60,026 nucleotides of DNA from Gemmatimonadaceae bacterium (GTDB lineage: Bacteria > Gemmatimonadota > Gemmatimonadetes > Gemmatimonadales > Gemmatimonadaceae), in the NCBI GenBank assembly GCA_013361935.1, contig JABFXC010000137.1, positions 1-60,026 of the forward strand. Reading direction: 5' to 3'. The first letter of the stretch is position 1; the number at the start of each line of letters is the position of its first letter. The notes beneath the pieces are model-generated. The model had not been told where the DNA came from, did no database searches, and was given only the letters and a program-made list of their open reading frames with translations. Shown piece after piece: positions 17,026-25,486 of this stretch. Position numbers and translations under genes: made by a program.

Positions 17026-18234
17026 ATGAGGGTCCTGGCGCTGGAGACCGAAGCGTCCGGCACGCGCGGGGGGCAGGAGCACAGCCTCTTCGACGTGTGC
17101 GTGGGGCTGGCGGGTCGCGGCCACGCCGTGACGCTCGCCTACGTCGACGAGGGCGATCTCGTCGCGCGCTACCAGGCGGCGGGGGTGCAGACGGTGCGCG
17201 TGCGCGGATACGCGATCGACCGCGCCCACCCGCTGCGCTCCGCCGCCGCCGTCGCGGTCTCGCTGGTGCGCGCGCTCGGTACCCGCCCGGACGTGGTGTA
17301 CATCAACCAGTACCACGATACGCTCTTCGCGTCCGCGGTCGCGCGGCTGCTTCACGTGCCGCTCGTCTGCCACCTCCGGCTCTTCCCGCCCAGCGAGTTC
17401 TGCGGGCAGTGGCGCATCGGCCTGAGCGGCGTGTCGCGCTTCATCGCCGTGTCGGAGGCGACTCGCGTCGCGTACATCGAGCGCGGCTTCGACCCGCGGT
17501 CGATCGATCTCGTCGTGAACGGCATCGACGTCGAGCGCTTCCGCCCGCTCGACACGCGCGCCGCGACGCGCGAATCGCTGGGCCTCGCGCCGGACACCTA
17601 CGCGCTCCTGTACATCGGCCGGATCGATCGCGGCAAGGACATCGAAGGGCTGCTCCGCGCGTTCGCGGCGATGCGTCCCTCGGTGCGCGACGCGCGCCTG
17701 CTCGTCGCCGGCCGGCCGCTCAATCACGGCGGCCCCGCGGCCGCGGCGGCCTACCTCCGGGACGTGGAGGAGCTCGCGCGATCGCTCGGCATCGGCGACG
17801 ACGTTCGCTGGCTCGGGCCGAGGAGCGACGCGGTAGAGCTCTACAACGCGGCCGACGTGTGCGTGCTTCCGAGCCGCCACCCGGAGACCTTCGGCCGCGT
17901 CCTCGCCGAGGCGATGGCGTGCGGAGTCCCGGGAATCGGAACGGCGCTCGGGGGAGTTCCCGAGGTGCTCGTCGGCGAGGCGTCGCGTTTCATCGTTCCG
18001 CCGGAGGACGTCGGCGCCCTCGCCGCGAAGCTGAAGGAGCTCGCCGACTGGCGCGTGCGCGATCCGGCGCTGGGGACGAGGCTGCGGGCGATCGTCGTCG
18101 AGCACTTCGACGCGCGGCGCATGGCGCAGGCGGTCACGACCGTGCTCGAGCGCACCGTGGCCGAGGGAACGATCCGTCGCGGGCCGCAGCTGGGGAGTCC
18201 TCGCGCCGTGGCCGGCGCGGCCGCGGCGCGGTGA
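17026..18234 (+). CDS. Glycosyltransferase family 4
   Basis: GT-B enzyme of 402 residues. N-terminal MRVLALETEASGTRGGQEHSL, a central VVNGIDVERFRPLD, donor-site YIGRIDRGKDIEGLLRAF, and late VCVLPSRHPETFGRVLAEAMACGVPGIG. A low-complexity Ala-rich tail closes the protein. It follows the methyltransferase stop by four bases and ends the long coupled run; a 187-base gap with a possible promoter follows. Confidence 0.87.
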   Translation: MRVLALETEASGTRGGQEHSLFDVCVGLAGRGHAVTLAYVDEGDLVARYQAAGVQTVRVRGYAIDRAHPLRSAAAVAVSLVRALGTRPDVVYINQYHDTLFASAVARLLHVPLVCHLRLFPPSEFCGQWRIGLSGVSRFIAVSEATRVAYIERGFDPRSIDLVVNGIDVERFRPLDTRAATRESLGLAPDTYALLYIGRIDRGKDIEGLLRAFAAMRPSVRDARLLVAGRPLNHGGPAAAAAYLRDVEELARSLGIGDDVRWLGPRSDAVELYNAADVCVLPSRHPETFGRVLAEAMACGVPGIGTALGGVPEVLVGEASRFIVPPEDVGALAAKLKELADWRVRDPALGTRLRAIVVEHFDARRMAQAVTTVLERTVAEGTIRRGPQLGSPRAVAGAAAAR

Positions 18235-18238
18235 ATCC

Positions 18239-18269
18239 GCGGGCGAGCGCCCGCCACCGGTGGTATGAT
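18239..18269 (+). promoter_or_regulatory. GC hairpin followed by a possible extended -10 promoter
   Basis: GCGGGC (18239-18244) pairs with GCCCGC (18249-18254). It is followed by TGG-TATGAT at 18261-18269, which fits an extended -10 box. No convincing -35 is seen. The gap 18235-18421 is the longest between genes in this half of the cluster, so a fresh transcription start for 18422 onward is plausible but unproven. Confidence 0.3.
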
Positions 18270-18421
18270 ACTTGAATTTCCGCAGTCGACCCGCCGCGCC
18301 GGCGGCGCGACCGCCCTCCGGTACGCGCCGGCGCATCGCCATTTCGTGATACCCGCAATCGTGATCTCTCGGCGGCACCGCGCGGAGGACGTCCAGGTGC
18401 GGGTGTCGTAGAGCGCCATTC

Positions 18422-19756
18422 ATGCACCGTGTCCTGATCGTCGCCCCCAGCTACGTCCCGAGCAGCTACCCGCCCACCCATCGCGTGCGGTTCTTCGCGC
18501 GCCATCTCCCGGAGTTCGGGTGGGAGCCCGAGGTCGTCTCGGTGCGGGCGGAGGACATGGGCGAGCCGGCCGATCCCGACATCCACCGGCTGGCGCCGGC
18601 GTGGCTGAAGATCACGCGCAGCGACGCGCTCCCGCTCAAGCTCACCCGCCGCTTCGGCCTCGGCGACCTGGGGTACCGCTCGCTGCTGCCGATGCGCCGC
18701 GTGCTCGACCGGGTGATCGAGGAGCGGCGTCCCGACCTGATCTTCATCCCCGGGCCGCCGTGGGCGTCGTTCGTTCACGGGCCGCGGCTGCTGCGGAAGT
18801 TCGGCATCCCCTTCGTGATCGACTACATCGATCCCTGGGTGAGCGCCGCCGGCGCGGACGGCCGCTGGTGGACCAAGGCGTTCTGGTATCGCCAGCTCGC
18901 GCTGCGGCTGGAGCCGAACGTGGTGAAGCACGCGTCGCATTTCGTCGCCGTCTCCGACGGCACCAACGACGGCGTGCGGGTGCGTTATCCCTGGCTGCCC
19001 GCGGACCGCTTCACCGGCATCCCGTACGGCTTCGAGGCGTCCGACTTCGACGCGCTCCGGGCGGAGCCGCGCGCCAACCCGTACTGGGACGCGAGCGACG
19101 GCAACATCCACCTCGCGTACGTCGGGGCGATGCTGCCTAACGGCTTCGAGACGCTGCGGGCGCTCTTCCGCGGAGTGCTCATGCTCCGCGACAGCAACCC
19201 CGCGCTCTTCGCGAGGCTCCGGCTGCACTTCTTCGGCACGACCTACGATCCCAACGCCACGGAGGGACGCGTCCTCCCCGTCGCGCGGGAGATGGGACTC
19301 GGAGATCACGTGACCGAGCACCCGAAGCGCGTCCCGTACCTCGACGCGCTGAACATCCTCTGCTCGTGCGACGTGATCCTCGCGCTGGGGAGCAACGAGC
19401 GGCATTACACGGCATCGAAGATCTTCCCGAACATCCTCGCGCGCCGGCCCATGCTCGCCGCGTACCACGAAGCGAGCACCGTCTGCGACATCGTGCGCAC
19501 GGCGAACGCGGGCGAGCTGGTGACCTACTCGGACGAGTCGCCGGCGGAGGAGCACTCCGGCGAGATCGCGGCCGCCCTCGTGCGGCTGCTGGTCGACGGC
19601 AGCTACGATCCCGCGCGCGTTCGCTGGGACCATTTCGAGGACTACTCGGCGCGGAACATGACGCGGCAGCTGGCGGCGATCTTCGATCGCGTGGTCGGCG
19701 CGGCGAGCGAAGACGCGCCCGCCCGCGGGATGGCGGGAGCGGGCGCGCATGGCTGA
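18422..19756 (+). CDS. Glycosyltransferase, GT-B fold
   Basis: Protein of 444 residues opening HRVLIVAPSYVPSSYPPTHRVRFFARHLPEFGWEP, typical of exopolysaccharide GT4-like enzymes with an N-terminal SYPP-HR loop. The acceptor half contains PDLIFIPGPPWASF and IPFVIDYIDPW. The C-terminal half has HLAYVGAMLPNGFETLRALF and YTASKIFPNILARRPMLAAYHE, where a K replaces the usual donor-binding residues. It overlaps the next gene by eight bases. The substrate is unknown. Confidence 0.78.
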   Translation: MHRVLIVAPSYVPSSYPPTHRVRFFARHLPEFGWEPEVVSVRAEDMGEPADPDIHRLAPAWLKITRSDALPLKLTRRFGLGDLGYRSLLPMRRVLDRVIEERRPDLIFIPGPPWASFVHGPRLLRKFGIPFVIDYIDPWVSAAGADGRWWTKAFWYRQLALRLEPNVVKHASHFVAVSDGTNDGVRVRYPWLPADRFTGIPYGFEASDFDALRAEPRANPYWDASDGNIHLAYVGAMLPNGFETLRALFRGVLMLRDSNPALFARLRLHFFGTTYDPNATEGRVLPVAREMGLGDHVTEHPKRVPYLDALNILCSCDVILALGSNERHYTASKIFPNILARRPMLAAYHEASTVCDIVRTANAGELVTYSDESPAEEHSGEIAAALVRLLVDGSYDPARVRWDHFEDYSARNMTRQLAAIFDRVVGAASEDAPARGMAGAGAHG

Positions 19757-20930
19757 CCGCCGGCGCCTCGGTGTTCTGGTCACGCATCCCGTCCAGTACC
19801 TCTCGCCGCTGTTCCGGGAGCTCGCCGGCGCGAGCGGCGTCGATCTCACCGTGCACTACGCCCACCGTCCGACGCCCGCGGAGCAGGGGGCGGGATTCGG
19901 CGTCTCGTTCCAGTGGGACGTGGACCTGCTGAGCGGCTACGACTCGCGCTTCCTGCGCAACGTCTCCGCCGCCCCGGGCGCGGAGGGCTTCGGTGCCTAC
20001 GATACGCCGGAGATCGCGGGGATCATCGCCGAGCGGCGCTTCGACGCGTTCCTCGTGATGGGGTGGCATGCGAAGAGCTACTGGCAGGCGATGCGCGCGT
20101 GCTGGGCGGCCGGGACGCCGGTGCTCGTGCGCGGCGACTCGCAGCTCGGGCCTGACGGACCGACGCTGCGCGCCTGGGCGCGGCGGGTGACGCACCGCAG
20201 GTTCGTGCCGCGTTTCGCGGCCTGCCTCGCGGTCGGCGCTCGCTCGGAGGAATACTTCCGCTTCTACCGTGCCCGGCGCGTGGTGCGCTCGCCGCACTTC
20301 GTCGACAACGAGCATTTCGCGCGCGGCGCGGCGGAGACCGACGCGGCGTCCGTGCGGCGCGAATGGGGAGTGCACGAGGATTCCATGATCGCGGCGTTCG
20401 TGGGAAAGCTCGTGCCGAAGAAGCGCCCGCTCGATCTGCTCGAGGCGGTGGCGGCCAGCGGGCGCCGCGACGTGCACGTCGTGTTCGTCGGCGACGGCGA
20501 GCTACGCGAGGCGTGCCGCGCCGCCGCCGAACGCCTCGGTGTTCGCGCGACGTTCGCCGGGTTCCACAATCAGAGCGCTCTCCCCGCCGCATATGCGGCG
20601 ATGGACGTTCTCGTGCTCCCCTCCGACGCGCGCGAGACGTGGGGGCTCGTCGTGAACGAAGCGATGGCCTGCGGCCGGCCGGCGCTCGTGTCGCGGGCAG
20701 CGGGATGCGCCCCCGACCTCGTTCACGAGGACGAGACCGGGAACACATTTCCGCTCGGCGACGTGCGCGGGCTCGGCGAGCTGCTCGCGCGGCTCGTGGC
20801 GGACCGCGAGCGGCTTCGCACCCTCGGGGCGGGGGCGCGCGCGCACATCGCGCGCTTCACCGCCGCGGCGGCCGCCGAGGGCGTGCTCGAGGCGATGGAG
20901 CTGGCCGTGCGCGAGCGAGCGGCCGCATGA
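19749..20930 (+). CDS. Glycosyltransferase family 4
   Basis: GT-B enzyme of 393 residues. It opens LGVLVTHPVQYLSPLFREL, a start common in capsule and O-antigen transferases. Donor-domain motifs: FVGKLVPKKRPLDLLEAV, VFVGDGELREACRAAA, AAMDVLVLPSDARETWGLVVNEAMACGRPALVS. ATG 19749 lies eight bases inside the preceding gene, and the stop overlaps the polymerase start (ATGA). The sugar specificity is unknown. Confidence 0.87.
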   Translation: MADRRRLGVLVTHPVQYLSPLFRELAGASGVDLTVHYAHRPTPAEQGAGFGVSFQWDVDLLSGYDSRFLRNVSAAPGAEGFGAYDTPEIAGIIAERRFDAFLVMGWHAKSYWQAMRACWAAGTPVLVRGDSQLGPDGPTLRAWARRVTHRRFVPRFAACLAVGARSEEYFRFYRARRVVRSPHFVDNEHFARGAAETDAASVRREWGVHEDSMIAAFVGKLVPKKRPLDLLEAVAASGRRDVHVVFVGDGELREACRAAAERLGVRATFAGFHNQSALPAAYAAMDVLVLPSDARETWGLVVNEAMACGRPALVSRAAGCAPDLVHEDETGNTFPLGDVRGLGELLARLVADRERLRTLGAGARAHIARFTAAAAAEGVLEAMELAVRERAAA

Positions 20931-22429
20931 GCGCCGCCCCGACGCTCGTCGGAAGCGCGTGGAGGCCGCAGGCGATCCGGCACTTCCTGTTCGTCCAGTC
21001 CCGACGCTGGCAGTACGCGGTCCTCAGCGCGCTGCTCGCCGCGCTGCTCGCGCTGCCGTTCTACGAGAACGACTCCATGTGGCTGGGCGCGGGGGTGGCG
21101 CTCATGGTGCTGATCGCCTGGCACTTCGTCATCGTGGGTCGCCGCGTGCCGTGGATTCCCGGACTCGCCATCGCGACCGCGGCGCTGCAATGGGTGATCG
21201 CGCCATGGATCACCTATCACATCGGCGCCTACTTCGTCGCCTTCGAGATGGCCGTGCCGGCGTCCCAGTACTTCGCGTACGCCGTGCCCGCGCTGGCGAT
21301 GCTCGTGGTCGGGATGCTGCTGCCGCTCCGCAAAGCCGGTCGTCGGGCGCCGCCGCCGGCGGCGAAGACGGAGCCGCTCACGCGTGCCTTCCGGGGCACC
21401 TGCGATGCCATGGTGGTGGGGGGAATTCTCACCCAGCTGGTGATCGCGCCGATGCTCGGCGGCGGATCGCTCGCCTTCGTCGGCGTCCTCGTCGGCAACC
21501 TCGCCTTCGTCGGCGCGCTCTCGCTGCTGCTCGCGCGAGCGCCGGGCTGGTGGATCCGCACCGCCGCGGTGATCGGCGTGCAGGCGCTGATCTCGGCGTC
21601 GAACGGGATGTTCCACGACCTCCTGCTCTGGTCGTCGTACTTCGCCCTGACCGCGATCTTCGTCTATCGGCTCCGGCTCCGCTCCATCGCGCTGATGGTG
21701 GTGGCGGGACTCGCCGTGATCATGGTGCTCAACGTGGTGAAGAGCCAGTTCCGCGAGGCGCTCGGCACCACGGAGGCCGGGTTGTTCGGGCGCGCCGCGC
21801 TGCTCGGGAGCACGATGATCGAGAACGCCGACCCCGAGGTGGCGTACGAGGGGAAGGGGTTCAAGGCGAACGTGACGCGACTGAACCAGGGTTGGATCAT
21901 CGCGCGCGTGCTCTACTGGGTGCCGAACCGCGAGCCGTACGCCGGGGGGGCGACCATCAAGGAAGCGGTCATGGCCACTCTCCTGCCTCGCTTCCTAGAT
22001 CCGGGAAAGCTGGAGCTCGGAGGGCGCTCCTACTTCCAGCGCTTCACCGGGATGGATCTCCGTGGGACGTCGATGGACCTCAGCGTGGCGGGGGAGACCT
22101 ACGTCAACTACGGATACTGGGGTGGGTTGATCGGCGTCCTCGTCTTCGGCTGGTTCGTCGGGATGGTGTACCGCGTTTTCCTGAGGCTGGGCAATCATTC
22201 CAGACTCTGGTGGGCGTGGGCGCCGTTCGTGCTCCTGTACTCGACGCGCGCGGAGAACAACATCGCGGAAGTCACCAACCTCGTCGTGAAATCGACGGTG
22301 GTGATGCTCGCGGTGATCTTCGTGGTGCCGGCGTGGGCGACGCTGCGGCAGGGATTGCGTGCCCGCCTCGCGCGCACGCTGCGGCTCGGCGGCGCGAGCG
22401 GCGCGCCCCCGCGCGCGACCCGCGGGTGA
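20927..22429 (+). CDS. Polytopic membrane protein, oligosaccharide repeat-unit polymerase-like (Wzy candidate)
   Basis: Integral membrane protein of 500 residues with about ten hydrophobic segments and large periplasmic loops, the layout of Wzy/EpsG polymerases. The loop with RVLYWVPNREPYAGGATIK...GGRSYFQRFTGMDLRGTS...VAGETYVNYGYWGGLIGV resembles O-antigen polymerases of the repeat-unit type. A second candidate, with an O-antigen ligase domain, is encoded at 39007. Which of the two polymerises and which ligates cannot be decided from sequence. Overlaps the previous gene by ATGA and the next by one base. Confidence 0.7.
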   Translation: MSAAPTLVGSAWRPQAIRHFLFVQSRRWQYAVLSALLAALLALPFYENDSMWLGAGVALMVLIAWHFVIVGRRVPWIPGLAIATAALQWVIAPWITYHIGAYFVAFEMAVPASQYFAYAVPALAMLVVGMLLPLRKAGRRAPPPAAKTEPLTRAFRGTCDAMVVGGILTQLVIAPMLGGGSLAFVGVLVGNLAFVGALSLLLARAPGWWIRTAAVIGVQALISASNGMFHDLLLWSSYFALTAIFVYRLRLRSIALMVVAGLAVIMVLNVVKSQFREALGTTEAGLFGRAALLGSTMIENADPEVAYEGKGFKANVTRLNQGWIIARVLYWVPNREPYAGGATIKEAVMATLLPRFLDPGKLELGGRSYFQRFTGMDLRGTSMDLSVAGETYVNYGYWGGLIGVLVFGWFVGMVYRVFLRLGNHSRLWWAWAPFVLLYSTRAENNIAEVTNLVVKSTVVMLAVIFVVPAWATLRQGLRARLARTLRLGGASGAPPRATRG

Positions 22430-23640
22430 TGCGCGTACTTCACGTCGCTCCCGATCTCTCGCGCGCCTTCGGCGGGCCCACCGAGGCGCTCCTCGGCTTC
22501 GTGGCCGCGGCGCGTGCCGCGGGGATCAAGACTGAGGTGATCGGGCCGATGCCGCCGGCGGAGGACCTCGCCTGGTTCGAGCGGCGGGCCGCGGGAACAC
22601 CGGTGCACGCGTTCGCGGCATCCGGTCCCGGGTCGGCGCGTATCTCCAGCGGGCTGCTTCGATTTCTCGCGACGCGCGGCAGCTCGTTCGACGTGGTGCA
22701 CGTCCACGGAATGTTCAACGCTATCAGCACGCTCTCCGCGCGGGCGTGCCGGCGCCGGAACATCCCATACGTGATCGGCCCATTCGGGACGCTCTCGCGC
22801 TACACCTTCGAGCACAAGCGGCAGCTCGTGAAGCGCGCCTGGCACGCGCTGCTCGACGCGCCCGCGATCCGCGGCGCGGGGGCGATGCACTTCACCACGG
22901 TGCACGAGCGCGACGAAGCGAGACGCCTCCGCGCGGTGCGCGGCGTGCCGGCCGCGGTGGTCCCGCCACCCTGGCTGCCCGACGCGAGCGGAGGGGAGCA
23001 GGGCGCCGCGGAGCGTGCGATCGAGTCGCCGCGTGCCGGAGTCGAGACGGTTCTCTACCTCTCGCGCCTCAATCCGATCAAGGGGCTGGAGACGCTCATC
23101 GACGCGTGGCCGGCGGTGCGCGTGCGCCGGCCCGGCGCCCGCCTCGTGATCGCCGGTGCCGGAGACCCCGCGTACGAGCGCGCGATCCGGGCGAGGGCCG
23201 CCGAGCGGGTGACCGACGGCTCCATCACCTTCGCCGGCTTCGTGAAGGGGGCCGAGAAGGCACGCCTGCTCGCCGAAGCGGACGTCTTCGCCCTCACCTC
23301 GTACCACGAGAACTTCGGGGTGGCGGTGATCGAGGCGATCGCCGCGGGACTTCCGGCGGTGATCACCCCCGAGGTTCAGGTCTCCGACGTGGTGGTCGAG
23401 CACGCGCTGGGCACGGTCGTCCCCCGCGCGCCGGCGGAGGTGGCGCGGGGAATCGTCGCGACGCTCGAGGACAGTGCGCTGCGCGCCCGGGTCGCCTCGG
23501 TCGGTCCGCAGCTCATCCCGGCTCTCTACACCCTCGACTCGGTGGGCGAGCGCCTGCGCGCCATGTACGAGCTCGCCATTGAGGGTGTGCCGGTGCCCCG
23601 GATGGAGGGCACGAAACTTGACACTCCGACTCCAGCCTGA
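22429..23640 (+). CDS. Glycosyltransferase family 4
   Basis: GT-B enzyme of 403 residues. Start MRVLHVAPDLSRAFGGPTEAL, then FDVVHVHGMFNAISTLSA, IPYVIGPFGTLSRY, donor-site LYLSRLNPIKGLETLIDAW and LLAEADVFALTSYHENFGVAVIEAIAAGLPAVITPEVQ. This pattern (HGMF, GPFGTL, LNPIKG) is common in exopolysaccharide mannosyl- or fucosyltransferase-like proteins. ATG 22429 shares one base with the preceding stop; GTG 22426 is an alternative start. Confidence 0.88.
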   Translation: MRVLHVAPDLSRAFGGPTEALLGFVAAARAAGIKTEVIGPMPPAEDLAWFERRAAGTPVHAFAASGPGSARISSGLLRFLATRGSSFDVVHVHGMFNAISTLSARACRRRNIPYVIGPFGTLSRYTFEHKRQLVKRAWHALLDAPAIRGAGAMHFTTVHERDEARRLRAVRGVPAAVVPPPWLPDASGGEQGAAERAIESPRAGVETVLYLSRLNPIKGLETLIDAWPAVRVRRPGARLVIAGAGDPAYERAIRARAAERVTDGSITFAGFVKGAEKARLLAEADVFALTSYHENFGVAVIEAIAAGLPAVITPEVQVSDVVVEHALGTVVPRAPAEVARGIVATLEDSALRARVASVGPQLIPALYTLDSVGERLRAMYELAIEGVPVPRMEGTKLDTPTPA

Positions 23641-23647
23641 ACCATCA

Positions 23648-23678
23648 GCGCGTGCTCACCCATCTGGTGGACACGCGC
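23648..23678 (+). other. Hairpin upstream of the carbamoyltransferase
   Basis: GCGCGTG (23648-23654) pairs with CACGCGC (23672-23678), with an inner CACC/GGTG pairing. No T-tract follows. It fills most of the 67-base gap before the carbamoyltransferase gene and could be a weak attenuator or chance. Confidence 0.35.
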
Positions 23679-23707
23679 CGCGACTCGTTTATCGATAACC
23701 TCCCGTC

Positions 23708-25486
23708 ATGAAGCCGACGTATATCCTGGGCATCAACGCGTACCACGCCGACGTCTCCGCGGCGCTTCTCAAGGACGGCCAGCTCGTCGCCGCCGTCGAG
23801 GAGGAGCGCTTCCGCCGCATCAAGCACTGGGCGGGGTTCCCGACGCTCTCGGTGAAGAAGGTGCTCGAGATGGCCGGGATCACCGGCGCCGACGTCTCGC
23901 ACGTCGCGATCAGCCGCGACCCGAAGGCGAACCTGGTGAAGAAGGGGCTCTTCGCCCTGCAGAAGCGCCCCGACCTCAAGCTCATCCTCGACCGCGTCAA
24001 GAACGCGCGGAAGGTGCGCGACCTCCACGGGCCCCTCGCCCAGGCGCTGGGCGTCCCCGCCGACGATCTCCCGAAGGTGCACTACGTCGAACACCACCCG
24101 GCGCACCTGGCGAGCAGCTTCTTCGTCTCGCCCTTCGCCGACGCGGCGGTGTGCGCGATCGACGGCTTCGGGGACTTCGTCAGCACCTCGCTCGGGCTGG
24201 GCACGGGGAACCAGATCGACGTGATCGACAAGGTGTACTTCCCGCACTCGCTGGGGATGATGTACACGGCGATCACCCAGTACCTCGGCTTCTACGGCTT
24301 CGGCGACGAGTTCAAGGTCATGGGGCTCGCCCCGTACGGAAAGCCGAAGTACGTCGAGCCGATCTCGGAGCTCGTGCGCCTCACCGACGACGGTCTCTTC
24401 GAGCTGGAGCTCGACTACTTCCGCCACTGGAACGAGGGCGTGGAGATGGAGTGGGACGAGGGCTATCCCACGTTAGGCAAGGTGTTCACCCCGGAGCTGG
24501 AGAAGCTCCTCGGTCCGGCGCGGCAGCCGAGCGACAAGCTCGAGCCGATGCACGAGGACATGGCGCACTCGCTGCAGGTCGTCTTCGAGAAGGCCGCGTT
24601 CCACGTGCTCAACGGGCTGTACGAGCGGACGAAGAACCCGCGGCTGGCGATCGCCGGCGGGTGCGCGATGAACTCCGTCGCCAACGGGAAGATCCGGACC
24701 GAGACGCCCTTCACGCAGCTCTACGTGCAGCCCGCGTCCGCGGACAACGGCACCGCCCTCGGCGCGGCGTACTGGGTGTGGAACCAGGAGCTGAAGGGGA
24801 GCCGCGGGTTCGTGATGGAGCACGGCTACTGGGGCCCCGCGCACACCGAGGAGGAGGTGTTCCCGATCCTCGAGAAGCGCGACGACGAGCAGTGGGAGTA
24901 CGAGGTCGAGCACTTCGACAGCCCGGACGAGACGGCGAAGGCGACGGCGAAGGCGATCGCCGACGGGCTGGTGGTCGGCTGGTACCAGGGGCGGATGGAG
25001 TGGGGCGCCCGCGCGTTAGGCAATCGGAGCATCGTCGCCGATCCGCGCCGCGCCGACATGCGCGAGCTGATCAACACGAAGATCAAGTTCCGCGAGAAGT
25101 TCCGCCCCTTCGCGCCGTCCGTCGCGCTCGAGGCGCTCGATCAGTACTTCGAGGGCGCGGTGCACGATCCGTTCATGCTCCAGGTCTATCCGGTCCGGCC
25201 GGAGAAGCGGGCGGTGATCCCCGCCGTGACCCACGTCGACGGGAGCGGACGCCTGCAGACGGTGAGCCCGACGACCAACCCGAAGTACTACCGGCTGATC
25301 AAGGAGTTCGAGAAGCTGAGCGGGGTGCCGATCGTGCTCAACACGAGCTTCAACGAGAACGAGCCTATCGTCGAGACGCCGGCGCAGGCGCTGGACTGCT
25401 TCCTCCGCACGCGGATGGACGTGATCGTGCTCAACGACACGATGATCCGGCGGGTGCCGGCGGCGAAGACGAGCGCGATGCGATGA
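23708..25486 (+). CDS. Carbamoyltransferase, NodU/CmcH family
   Basis: Enzyme of 592 residues that transfers a carbamoyl group from carbamoyl phosphate (via carbamoyl-adenylate) to a hydroxyl, here most likely on a sugar of the surface glycan. The N-terminal Kae1-like domain shows ILGINAYHADVSAALLKDG, EEERFRRIKHWAGFP, HHPAHLASSFF and AIAGGCAMNSVANG. The C-terminal part has GWYQGRMEWGARALGNRSI, DPRRADMRELIN and VLNTSFNENEPIVETP. Both Leu TTA codons I noticed in this gene lie in the CGTTAGGC octamer (24471, 25014). No Shine-Dalgarno precedes ATG 23708. Coupled to the next gene by ATGA. Confidence 0.92.
   Translation: MKPTYILGINAYHADVSAALLKDGQLVAAVEEERFRRIKHWAGFPTLSVKKVLEMAGITGADVSHVAISRDPKANLVKKGLFALQKRPDLKLILDRVKNARKVRDLHGPLAQALGVPADDLPKVHYVEHHPAHLASSFFVSPFADAAVCAIDGFGDFVSTSLGLGTGNQIDVIDKVYFPHSLGMMYTAITQYLGFYGFGDEFKVMGLAPYGKPKYVEPISELVRLTDDGLFELELDYFRHWNEGVEMEWDEGYPTLGKVFTPELEKLLGPARQPSDKLEPMHEDMAHSLQVVFEKAAFHVLNGLYERTKNPRLAIAGGCAMNSVANGKIRTETPFTQLYVQPASADNGTALGAAYWVWNQELKGSRGFVMEHGYWGPAHTEEEVFPILEKRDDEQWEYEVEHFDSPDETAKATAKAIADGLVVGWYQGRMEWGARALGNRSIVADPRRADMRELINTKIKFREKFRPFAPSVALEALDQYFEGAVHDPFMLQVYPVRPEKRAVIPAVTHVDGSGRLQTVSPTTNPKYYRLIKEFEKLSGVPIVLNTSFNENEPIVETPAQALDCFLRTRMDVIVLNDTMIRRVPAAKTSAMR

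Noticed and set aside
20585..20600. A 16-base perfect palindrome CGCCGCATATGCGGCG in the 19749 glycosyltransferase
   Set aside because: It encodes a plain Ala-Ala-Tyr-Ala-Ala stretch with preferred codons and has no loop or repeat partner, so chance is enough.
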